Source: Gemmatimonadota bacterium (GTDB lineage Bacteria > Gemmatimonadota > Gemmatimonadetes > Gemmatimonadales > Gemmatimonadaceae). From it: a stretch of 64,000 bases of DNA. The notes under the pieces are model-generated. The model made no database searches and had not been told where the DNA came from. It was given only the letters and a program-made list of their open reading frames with translations. The stretch's first letter is position 1. Each line of letters starts with the position of its first letter. Shown in pieces: positions 28,554 to 36,057 of the stretch. The DNA lies in contig JADJNZ010000004.1 in NCBI GenBank assembly GCA_016714015.1, forward strand, positions 124,001 to 188,000, in the 5' to 3' direction. The position numbers were made by a program, and so were the translations under genes.

Positions 28554-29258
28554 TCAGTCGTGCTGCGGCAGCGTCCCGCTCGTGTGCGCACGATCGCGCG
28601 CCTCGGCGACCATGCCGCGCAGCAGGCTCACGAGTTCGGGCACGCTCAGCTCGTGCACCGGATGGCCTTCGTGGAAGGCGGTGCCGAGTCCGATGGTGCG
28701 TGTGCCCTCGCGACGCTTGAACGACTGCGACCGGATGAAGTCGTAGATCACGTACGCGATGGTGCACTTCCAGATGACGCGCTCGAGCAGCGCCGCTTCC
28801 GCGGGCTCCACCAGCGCGCGCACGATCTCGAGCGCCTGCTCCTGGTGCAGCAGCGTGTGCTCGGGACCGGGGAAGGTCTGCGCGATGTCGAGCCGGGCCG
28901 TCGGCGAGAGGCCTTCGGTGATCGCGACCACACGCACGAGCTGCAGCGGATGCACGAGCGTGAGGTAGGGGTCGCTCGAGAGCTGCTCGGCCTCGTCCTC
29001 GAAGGCCTCGCCGGTCGACGGATGCATCGCGACCAGCTCATGGGCCACGCCCTCGAGGTAGGCCGCGCAGAGCGTCATCGCCTCGTTGTTCCGGCCCGCG
29101 CTCAGCAGCACCATCACATAGAGGACGCGCTCCTCGACGTCATCCCAGTAGGCATCGATGAGCTGCGTGCGTTCCGCGTCGCGGGTCGCGATCTCCGTCG
29201 GCGAACCGGGGACGATCCGTTGCAGGCGTTCGTGGAGGCGGAGGGCGCGGGCGGACAC
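28554..29258 (-). CDS. Hypothetical cytoplasmic protein, largely helical
   Basis: 234 residues from a GTG start, without signal peptide or membrane helix. It is predicted mostly alpha-helical, e.g. TQLIDAYWDDVEERVLYVMVLLSAG and MTLCAAYLEGVAHELVAMH. A moderately conserved-looking core runs FPGPEHTLLHQEQALEIVRALVEPAEAALLERVIW. Codon use matches neighbours. It lies 32 bp upstream of ggt on the same strand and may be co-transcribed. No family recognised. Confidence 0.6.
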   Translation of the reverse strand: MSARALRLHERLQRIVPGSPTEIATRDAERTQLIDAYWDDVEERVLYVMVLLSAGRNNEAMTLCAAYLEGVAHELVAMHPSTGEAFEDEAEQLSSDPYLTLVHPLQLVRVVAITEGLSPTARLDIAQTFPGPEHTLLHQEQALEIVRALVEPAEAALLERVIWKCTIAYVIYDFIRSQSFKRREGTRTIGLGTAFHEGHPVHELSVPELVSLLRGMVAEARDRAHTSGTLPQHD

Positions 29259-29350
29259 GGGCGGTCAGGAGGGCGAAGGTGTGATGTGAACATGGGGCCA
29301 TCGCCCCCCTTTCGCCAACCGCACGGGTCCCGAAGGGTCGCTCCGGGCCC

Positions 29351-29953
29351 TCAGCGGGGGAGCTTCATCGCCTTGTCGAAGGCCTCGATCGCGGCGCCGG
29401 TCGGGCCGGGCGGATTCGCCGGGCTCTTGGCCAGCGCTTCGGCCGCGGCGAGGGCGCCGTCGACGGCCTGCCGCAGGTCGGCGGGCAGGGGCTGCCGGCT
29501 CCAATTGGCCGAGCGATCCAGGTAGAGCGCGGCGAGCCGGAGGTCGGTCGCGACGGCCTCCAACCTTCCGAAGCGGCGGAGGCCCCAGCCGGTCACCGCC
29601 AGCTTCAGGTGATTCTCGGCGAGCAGGCGGTCCATCGCGACGAACTCCTGCTCGAGCGCGGCGGTCGTGATCGCCCCGGTCTGCACGCGCTCGGCGAGCG
29701 AGGTGAAGCGGGGTTCGAGCTCGACGAGCCGTGCGCCGATCTCCTCGTCCCGGCACCGTCCGATCTCGGAGCGGAAGGCGACCGAGGCGAGTTGCAGTTC
29801 GCGCGCGGCGAGGCGGGCCTGACCGCCCGCGAGGAGCTGCTGGATCTTCTCGAATCCGATCATCTGTTCCTGCGCGGCGACCGGCGCGGCGAGCGGCGCG
29901 GCGAGCGCGGCGAGGCAGAGCAGGGAGAGCGCAAGGCGGGGGAAAGGACGCAT
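29351..29953 (-). CDS. Secreted protein of unknown function
   Basis: 200 residues with a clear signal peptide (LALSLLCLAALAAPLAAPVAAQ). The mature protein is helical and repetitive in charge, with LAAGGQ-like, LEPRFTSLAERVQTG and FVAMDRLLAENHLKLAVTGWGLRR segments suggesting a helical bundle. Codon use is normal and the frame is clearly coding on this strand. It stands alone, 92 bp downstream (in reading sense, upstream) of the 28554 gene. Function unknown. Confidence 0.62.
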   Translation of the reverse strand: MRPFPRLALSLLCLAALAAPLAAPVAAQEQMIGFEKIQQLLAGGQARLAARELQLASVAFRSEIGRCRDEEIGARLVELEPRFTSLAERVQTGAITTAALEQEFVAMDRLLAENHLKLAVTGWGLRRFGRLEAVATDLRLAALYLDRSANWSRQPLPADLRQAVDGALAAAEALAKSPANPPGPTGAAIEAFDKAMKLPR

Positions 29954-30120
29954 GAGGGGCCTCCCGAGGGTGGTGCTCCCACGATACGACCCGGCGCCGC
30001 AGCCGCCATACGGAAAGCTCGGGCTCGGGGGGAGGGAAATCCCGGCAGAGGATCGCCCCGCGTTCGGCCGCCGGGCGACGCAGTGGCGGTCCTGCGAGTG
30101 CCGCGGCTAGCATTCGCGTC

Positions 30121-30489
30121 ATGCCCTGCACCGTCACCCGTGAGCCGCGCTGGCTCGTCATCGAGTTCCGCGGGATCGTCTCCAAGGTCGAGTTCCTGAA
30201 AGGCGTCGAGACGGTCGAGGCGTTCGAGCAGGACCCGGCGTGCCCGGTCGACCGGATCTACCTCCTCGCGGGGATCTTCGGCCGCGACCTCGACTTCAGC
30301 ACGCTCGAGCGCCACGCCGCGCCGCGACTGAGTGGTGACTTCGATCGCCCCGCGCGCTCCGCGCTCGTCGCCGCGACGCCGGCCGGCACGAACTACGCGA
30401 ACCTCTTCCAGAAGCTGAACATCAATCCGCAGCTGACCCACGCACAGTTCCGGACACGCGAGGACGCCGAGGCCTGGCTCTCGGCCTGA
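30121..30489 (+). CDS. Small STAS/SpoIIAA-like protein
   Basis: 122 residues, cytosolic. The sequence alternates beta and alpha: RWLVIEFRGIVSKVEFLKGVETVEAF, then VDRIYLLAGIFG, SALVAATPAG and a final RTREDAEAWL. The last block resembles the FxxxxEAxxWL ending of SpoIIAA-like/STAS-fold proteins. Phosphorylatable serine and partner genes are not evident. It is 53 bp upstream of the S9 peptidase on the same strand. Moderate confidence in the fold, none in function. Confidence 0.6.
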   Translation: MPCTVTREPRWLVIEFRGIVSKVEFLKGVETVEAFEQDPACPVDRIYLLAGIFGRDLDFSTLERHAAPRLSGDFDRPARSALVAATPAGTNYANLFQKLNINPQLTHAQFRTREDAEAWLSA

Positions 30490-30542
30490 GACGCAGGACC
30501 GGCGTGTAGCGGCCCCGGCGGCCGACGCGCCAGATTGTGGAC

Positions 30543-32540
30543 ATGCGCCTCCTCCGCTTCCGCCTCGCCGTCGCGCTGTTCCCCGTCGCGATCGCTCCCG
30601 TCGCCCTCGCGGCACAGGCCTCTGCTGCCGCGCCGCGCCCCGTCACGGCTCGCGACCTCTACCGCCTGCGCGACGTCGGCGATCCGCAGGTATCGCCCGA
30701 CGGCGAGTGGGTCGCCTACACCGTGAGCCGCGCCGACTCCTCCCGCGACGCGCGCGACACCGACCTCCACATGGTGCGGTGGGACGGCACGCGCAGCGTG
30801 CGACTCACGTCCACCAAGGCGAGCGAGTCGCAGCCGCGCTGGAGCCCCGACGGGAAGTACCTCGCCTTCGTCTCCGCCCGCGGGGACGATGACCAGTCGC
30901 AGCTCTGGCTGCTCGATCGGGCCGGCGGCGAGGCGCAGCAACTCACCTCCATCGCGGAAGGGGTCGCCGACTACGTCTGGTCCCCCGACGGCGCCCGGAT
31001 CGTGATCGTCTCGCAGGATGCGGACTCCGCCGCGCGGGCGGACACGTCGAAGCCGCGTCCGATCGTCATCGATCGCCTCCTCATCAAGCGCGATGGTGAC
31101 GGGTGGCTCGACCGGCGTCGCACGCACCTGCACCTGGTCGAGGTCGCGACGAAGGCGGTCACCCGCCTCACCAGCGGTGACGCCGACGACCGCGAGCCCG
31201 ACTGGTCGCCGGACGGCACGCGGATCGTGTTCACGAGCGCGCGCCACACGGACGAGGATCGCACCGACGAGACCGACCTCTATGTGATCGACGCGCGCGC
31301 CGGCGCGGAGCCGCGGCGCCTGACCAGCACCCCGACCGTCGAGCGGGCCGCCAGCTGGAGTCCCGACGGCCGGTCGATCGCGTTCCTCCAGGGGACCTTC
31401 GTGCCCGTGCCGATGTACGGCACGCAGCGCGTCGCGGTGATCCCCGCCGACGGCGGCGCGGTCCGCGTCCTCGCGCCGGCGCTCGATCGCCCGCAGACGG
31501 CGCCCGTGTGGACGGACCGGGGCGACGCGCTGCTCACCGTCATCGACGACGACCGCCGTGGCGTGCTGCTGCGGATCGCGCTCGCCGACGGCGCCATCAC
31601 GCGCGTCGTCGACGGTCGGCAGCTGGTCGAGTCGGTCCATCAGGCGAAGGGGCGCATCGCCATCGTCCTCGGCGATGCGACGACGCCCGGTGAGGTGCAC
31701 GCGCTCGACGCGAGTGGCCCGCGGCGACTCACGCACGAGAATGACGCCTGGCGCGCGACGGTGAAGCTCGCCGGCGTGGAGGAGTTCGAATCACGCAGCC
31801 GCGACGGCACGATCGTGCGCGGCCTGCTCGCGCGCGCCGCGGGCGCCGAGCCCGGCCGACCGCATCGCACGGTGCTCTGGATCCACGGCGGGCCGGTGGC
31901 GCAGGATGACCATTCGTTCTGGCTCGAGCGCGAGGTCCTGGCGGCAGCCGGATGGAACGTGCTGCAGATGAACTATCGCGGCTCCAGCGGACGCGGCGAG
32001 GCGCATCAGCGCGCCATCTACGCCGATTGGTGCGGCAAGGAGGTCGAGGACCTGCTCGGCGCGGTCGATCAGGCCGTGCGCTCCGGCATCGCCGACTCCG
32101 CGCGACTGGCCGTCGGGGGATGGAGCTACGGCGGCATCCTCACCGACTGTCTCATCGCGACCACCCCGCGCTTCAAGGCGGCCGTGAGCGGGGCGGGGAG
32201 CTCGCTCTTCACGTCGATGTTCGGCTCGGACCAGTACGCGGCGCAATACCTCGCGGAACTCGGCGCCCCGTGGAAGGACCCCGCGCTCTGGCAGAAGCTC
32301 TCGTACGCCTTCTGGCGCGCCGAGCGGATCTCGACCCCGACGCTGTTCATGGGCGGCGCCGACGACTTCAACGTGCCGATCGCCGGCTCCGAGCAGATGT
32401 ACCTCGCGCTCCGCAGCCGCGAGGTCCCGACGCAGCTCGTCGTCTACCCGGGCCAGCACCATGGCATCCGGCGGCCGAGTTTCGCCATCGACCGGATGGA
32501 GCGGTGGACGACGTGGATGGAGCGCTGGGTGGCGCGCTGA
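30543..32540 (+). CDS. S9-family serine peptidase (dipeptidyl/acylaminoacyl-peptidase type), secreted
   Basis: 665 residues from the ATG at 30543; a GTG two codons earlier is also in frame. A signal peptide ends ALAAQ. The N-terminal ~400 residues form a WD40-like/TolB-type propeller (DPQVSPDGEWVAYTVSR, QPRWSPDGKYLAFVSARG, EPDWSPDGTRIVFTSARH). The C-terminal hydrolase has HGGPVAQDDHSFW (oxyanion region), nucleophile Ser528 in VGGWSYGG, Asp607/608 in MGGADDFNVP and His639/640 in YPGQHHG. It should release short peptides or acyl-amino acids outside the cytoplasm. Confidence 0.93.
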   Translation: MRLLRFRLAVALFPVAIAPVALAAQASAAAPRPVTARDLYRLRDVGDPQVSPDGEWVAYTVSRADSSRDARDTDLHMVRWDGTRSVRLTSTKASESQPRWSPDGKYLAFVSARGDDDQSQLWLLDRAGGEAQQLTSIAEGVADYVWSPDGARIVIVSQDADSAARADTSKPRPIVIDRLLIKRDGDGWLDRRRTHLHLVEVATKAVTRLTSGDADDREPDWSPDGTRIVFTSARHTDEDRTDETDLYVIDARAGAEPRRLTSTPTVERAASWSPDGRSIAFLQGTFVPVPMYGTQRVAVIPADGGAVRVLAPALDRPQTAPVWTDRGDALLTVIDDDRRGVLLRIALADGAITRVVDGRQLVESVHQAKGRIAIVLGDATTPGEVHALDASGPRRLTHENDAWRATVKLAGVEEFESRSRDGTIVRGLLARAAGAEPGRPHRTVLWIHGGPVAQDDHSFWLEREVLAAAGWNVLQMNYRGSSGRGEAHQRAIYADWCGKEVEDLLGAVDQAVRSGIADSARLAVGGWSYGGILTDCLIATTPRFKAAVSGAGSSLFTSMFGSDQYAAQYLAELGAPWKDPALWQKLSYAFWRAERISTPTLFMGGADDFNVPIAGSEQMYLALRSREVPTQLVVYPGQHHGIRRPSFAIDRMERWTTWMERWVAR

Positions 32541-32560
32541 TCGCGCGTCCAAGGGCGTCC

Positions 32561-32594
32561 GAGGGCCCTGACCGCGATCGCGGTCAGGGCCCTC
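32561..32594. terminator. Perfect 34-bp palindrome between convergent genes
   Basis: The 34 bases are exactly self-complementary (half-site begins GAGGGCCCTGACC, centre GCGATCGC). They fill most of the 60-bp gap between the S9 peptidase stop and the stop of the convergent lipoprotein gene. A 15-bp stem with a GATC tetraloop would serve as a terminator on either strand. Confidence 0.65.
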
Positions 32595-32600
32595 TCCCCA

Positions 32601-33467
32601 TCAGGTGCGGATGAACACGACCGACGGCTCCACGCCGCAGGCGGTCCAGCGCATCCGCAGGTACCCGGCGCGTCCGTTGAACGTCCCCTGCGCGCGCACC
32701 TCGCCGGCGGTGATCCGCTGCGCCGCGTCGCAGGTCGCATCGTACGAGAGCGGCGTCTGCGTCGTGACCGCGAACGAGAACTGCTCGGCGCCGCGCGTCC
32801 AGTCCACGGTGCCGGTCGCCGAGAAGGTCCCGCTCGGCAGCGGCTGTCCCGCGGCGAGCACCTGCCCGGCCGCGGGCGTGTAGCTCACGGTCCAGACCTT
32901 CTCGACGGTCGCCTGCGCGCCGACGTTGAAGGTGCGCGTGATCGACAGGTCCGACGCGAAGGTGAGTCCGGAGCCCGCGATCGCGATGCTGCGGGTGCCG
33001 GTGCGCGAGACGGTATAGTTGCGCGCGGCGACGCCACCACCGGTGAACGCGAAGGTGAGGCCCGTCAGCGTGTTGGTGAAGGCGAGCCCGGCCTGCGGGG
33101 TCGGGTCCTGGATGCGCAGCGTGCCGGTGATGGCGACGGTGCCCCCGCGGCGGTTGGTGCGCGTGCAGGCCGGCGTCGTGAAGACGATCGTCGCGTCGTC
33201 GTAGATGCCGTCGCCGTCGGTGTCCGTCGTGTTGGACGGAGCGACGCACGGCGCCACGACCTGCGCCATCCCCGGCGCCGGTTCGAAGCTCGGCGTCACT
33301 GCCGCCTCGATGATCATCGCGTCGACGTCGTTCTCGACCTCGTCCTGCATCGTCGCGCCGACCTGCGTGGTCTGCACCGCGGTGAGACCGCCGTCGGGGC
33401 CGGTAGTGTCGTCACACGCGGCGACGGCGAGGAGGACGGCAGGGACCAGCAGGCGCAGGCGGGACAT
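32601..33467 (-). CDS. Putative lipoprotein of unknown function with DTDGDG calcium-like motif
   Basis: 288 residues. The signal PAVLLAVAACDDTTGP gives a lipobox Cys at residue 19. The mature protein is Thr/Ala/Gly-rich and predicted all-beta. NTTDTDGDGIYDDATIVF resembles a thrombospondin-type-3/EF-like calcium loop. A second part (GTVDWTRGAEQFSFAVTTQTPLSYDATCDAAQRITAGEVRAQGTF) may be a second beta domain. Likely surface or periplasmic; no family assigned. Confidence 0.65.
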   Translation of the reverse strand: MSRLRLLVPAVLLAVAACDDTTGPDGGLTAVQTTQVGATMQDEVENDVDAMIIEAAVTPSFEPAPGMAQVVAPCVAPSNTTDTDGDGIYDDATIVFTTPACTRTNRRGGTVAITGTLRIQDPTPQAGLAFTNTLTGLTFAFTGGGVAARNYTVSRTGTRSIAIAGSGLTFASDLSITRTFNVGAQATVEKVWTVSYTPAAGQVLAAGQPLPSGTFSATGTVDWTRGAEQFSFAVTTQTPLSYDATCDAAQRITAGEVRAQGTFNGRAGYLRMRWTACGVEPSVVFIRT

Positions 33468-33558
33468 GGCGGACTCCAGTGAATGGTGGGGTGTGTCTCC
33501 ATTTCACGGGGTCGGACGTGCGAGTCGCGCCGACGTTAGCCGCGTGACGCAGGTCACG

Positions 33559-33969
33559 CTACTTCGCGCGCATCCGGTTGTTACGCGCGTGGTGCTCGAG
33601 CTCGCAGAGGCCGAGCGCTTCGAGCAGCGGCGGCAGATACATGCCGAAGCGGCCGCGGAAGCCCTTCTTGAGCCCGTACCACCCGCCGATCGGGTTGTCC
33701 GGTGAACGCCCCCACGCCTCCACGGTGCCCGCCTTCGCCGGCTTCTGTTCATCGGCGGAGCCCAGTTCCACCCAGTCGCCGGCCGCCCGCAGCATCGCGT
33801 GTAGGTCGGCGACGCAGCGCGCGTCGTAGTGCAGGATGGTCGTCCCGACCGTGCAGACGAGGATCGTGCGCCCGTCCTTCTCCTCGACGTGCATGGTGTA
33901 GTCCGAGGTGCCCGGGGGCGTACGGAGCTTCCACGGCGACGCCTTCCCGCGATCCAGTACGATGGCCAT
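33559..33969 (-). CDS. Conserved small protein of unknown function
   Basis: 136 residues, cytosolic. The sequence WKLRTPPGTSDYTMHVEEK ... LHYDARCVADLHAMLRAAGDWVELGSADEQKPAKAGTVEAWGRS ... NPIGGWYGLKKGFRGRFGMYLPPLLEALGL is strongly patterned. I recall the same core in short uncharacterised actinobacterial proteins, but cannot name the family with certainty. It lies 21 bp after the SRPBCC gene on the same strand, apparently in a unit with the AraC-type regulator. Confidence 0.72.
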   Translation of the reverse strand: MAIVLDRGKASPWKLRTPPGTSDYTMHVEEKDGRTILVCTVGTTILHYDARCVADLHAMLRAAGDWVELGSADEQKPAKAGTVEAWGRSPDNPIGGWYGLKKGFRGRFGMYLPPLLEALGLCELEHHARNNRMRAK

Positions 33970-33990
33970 CGAGGTACCCGTGATGGGAGG

Positions 33991-34419
33991 TCAGCGTGAC
34001 TCGGCGCGCCGCTTGAGATCCTGCGCGAAGCGGTCGAACGACTCGTCGAACGACGGGATCATCCGCGCGAACAGCGGGAAGAGCGGTCCGCCGATCCGTT
34101 CGTGCATCGTGAACGTGGTCCCGGTGCCACCTGGCCGCAACTCGTACGTCCGGCGCCCCATCGCGTCGCCCCAGACGAGTCGACGCGGGGCCTCGCACTC
34201 GCGCACCGTCAATGAGAAGGTGCGCTTGGGGTCGAGCGACGAGACGAGCTTGATCCGCTGACCGGCGGCGATCACCCCATCGATCGACCGCACGGTGGAC
34301 GTCCAAGTGGGATAGGCGGCGCCGTCGATGAGGACGGACCACACCGCATCGGCGCTCGCCTCGATCTCGATCCGGACGTCCGTCTCGCGGGAGAAGAACC
34401 GATGTCGTGTCTGGGCCAT
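33991..34419 (-). CDS. SRPBCC-family (polyketide cyclase/AHSA1-like) protein
   Basis: 142 residues. DVRIEIEASADAVWSVLIDGAAYPTWTSTV is the typical first strand and helices of START-like SRPBCC proteins. GQRIKLVSSLDPKRTFSLTVRECEAPRRLVWGD and GTTFTMHERIGGPLFPLFARMIPSFDESFDRFAQDLK complete the helix-grip fold with the long C-terminal helix. Such proteins bind small hydrophobic ligands. It is 15 bp after the AraC-type regulator gene, so it may be autoregulated with it. Confidence 0.84.
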   Translation of the reverse strand: MAQTRHRFFSRETDVRIEIEASADAVWSVLIDGAAYPTWTSTVRSIDGVIAAGQRIKLVSSLDPKRTFSLTVRECEAPRRLVWGDAMGRRTYELRPGGTGTTFTMHERIGGPLFPLFARMIPSFDESFDRFAQDLKRRAESR

Positions 34420-34434
34420 GACCGTACGGTCACC

Positions 34435-35250
34435 TCAGGACGGGGGGGAATCTTGAACGAATCGGACAAGGTTGGGGCTGAAATCCGTCGGCGCGCCGGC
34501 GGGGAAGTAGCCCACCTGCTGTCCGGGTGTGACACCGGCGAAGCGCCGATGCTCGCGCACGAAGTGCGCATGGTCGGAGTAGCCGAACTCGGCAGCGACC
34601 TGTCCCAGCGTGCATCCCGGGTCGTGCCGGAGTCGCGTGAGCGCGCGCTGGAAGCGCACGATCCGCACCAACGCCTTGGGCGTGATGCCGAGGCCGGCGC
34701 GGAAGAGTCGATCGAGACGGCGCAGCGGGATCGGCAGCTGGTCCATCCGCGTCGCGCCGGCTTCGATGCGTGCCTTCATCTCGAGGAAGTCCTCGGTCGC
34801 GGCGGTGAGCCGAAGCCGCTCGAGGAAGTAGGCGTCGAACCGTCGCGCCTGTTCGTCCGCGTCGTGGTCGCGAAGCGAGCCGTCGAGATCGCCGTCGAAG
34901 GCCTCCTCCACCGGCACCACGCGGTCGGTCCACTCGTGCAGCGATCGGCGCACGAAGGGCGCGAGACCGCCGACATGGAAGCGCACGCCCGCGAGCACCA
35001 CCTGGCCCCGCTGCGCGATGCGGATCGGTCGCAGGCGCTGGGCGTCGAGGTTGGAGTGCGCGATGGTCACCTCGGGCTCCCCGTGCACGGTGCGCATGTA
35101 CGGGACGCCATGGTTGAGCACCAGGTCGGCCCGGGCGTCGACGAAGACGTCCACCGTGAGTGCGTACGGCTGTGCGGGACTCGCGCGCACGAACCAGTAG
35201 TGCTCGATGAACGGCGCCAGGCGCGGATCGGGGCGGCGGAGTTGGTACAT
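34435..35250 (-). CDS. AraC-family transcriptional regulator
   Basis: 271 residues. The N-terminal ~150 residues (FIEHYWFVRASPAQPYALTVDVFVDARADLVLNHG) match the ligand-domain style of DUF6597-type AraC regulators. The C-terminal double helix-turn-helix is visible from about residue 165: RRLDRLFRAGLGITPKALVRIVRFQRAL, then LGQVAAEFGYSDHAHFVREHRRFAGVTPGQ (the second HTH signature). It probably controls the SRPBCC and small conserved genes downstream. The 204-bp gap to 35455 is the likely promoter region. Confidence 0.9.
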   Translation of the reverse strand: MYQLRRPDPRLAPFIEHYWFVRASPAQPYALTVDVFVDARADLVLNHGVPYMRTVHGEPEVTIAHSNLDAQRLRPIRIAQRGQVVLAGVRFHVGGLAPFVRRSLHEWTDRVVPVEEAFDGDLDGSLRDHDADEQARRFDAYFLERLRLTAATEDFLEMKARIEAGATRMDQLPIPLRRLDRLFRAGLGITPKALVRIVRFQRALTRLRHDPGCTLGQVAAEFGYSDHAHFVREHRRFAGVTPGQQVGYFPAGAPTDFSPNLVRFVQDSPPS

Positions 35251-35454
35251 GATGGATGCGCCCCCTAGGTCCGCTGTTGCATCGGAACATTATAGCCCTG
35301 GAACGGAACGTCAGAGGCACTCCGAATGCCCCTTGCACCCAACTCATTGCTCGGCAACGTGTTGGCGATCCGCGCACGCTGGCCGGATCCTTGCCTTTCA
35401 TGAGGACCGTCACCGCTCGATCCCACCACGTGTCACGCCATGGAGTGCTCCACG

Positions 35455-36057
35455 ATGAATGCGCGTCTCTCGATCCTCTCGGTCCTCACCTTCGGCGCGT
35501 TGATGACGGCGTGCGCGGATGCCGGCTCACCCCTCGACCCCACGCTGCAGACGGCGAACGAGATCTCGCTGGCCAAGTCGGGCAGCGCGCCGAGCGGCGG
35601 CGGAAGCGGCGGTGGTGGCGGCGGTGGTGGTGGCGGTGGCGCGCCTGCGCCGGCCGTGGGCAAGATCCGCGCGGCCTCCGCGGGCGCGGTGTGCGACGCC
35701 GGCACCTCGATGGGCATCACCATCCGCAAGGGCATCCAGGATCGCTCCGAGATCATCATGTCGATCACGGGCCCGACGACCGGACCGGTCGCCTCGTCCG
35801 GCAACTTCCTCTACTGGTCGTTCACGATCGTCGACGAGGCGACCGGCGCCCGGCTCCTCGGCTACGGCACGAGCAGCCAGTTCGCCGGGGCGAACGCCCT
35901 CATCACCATCTCGGGCGCGAGCACCACGCCCGGACAGCACGCGTTCAAGTTCCTCGCGCAGAACCACGAGCTCGCGGCGCTGACGGACTTCAACACGCTG
36001 CTCGCCTCGCCCGCCGTGGAGACCTGCACGGCGACGATCAACGTGACGGCGAACTGA
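35455..36057 (+). CDS. Lipoprotein with polyglycine linker, unknown function
   Basis: 200 residues from the ATG at 35455; an ATG at 35440 adds five residues and is less well placed for the signal LTFGALMTAC. After the lipobox Cys there is a low-complexity linker SGGGSGGGGGGGGGGGAPAP, then a ~125-residue beta-rich domain with two Cys (VCDAG and VETCTA) that could form a disulfide joining its ends. The domain contains ITGPTTGPVASSGNFLYWSF. Convergent with the histidine kinase, overlapping its 3' end by 20 bases. Confidence 0.7.
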   Translation: MNARLSILSVLTFGALMTACADAGSPLDPTLQTANEISLAKSGSAPSGGGSGGGGGGGGGGGAPAPAVGKIRAASAGAVCDAGTSMGITIRKGIQDRSEIIMSITGPTTGPVASSGNFLYWSFTIVDEATGARLLGYGTSSQFAGANALITISGASTTPGQHAFKFLAQNHELAALTDFNTLLASPAVETCTATINVTAN

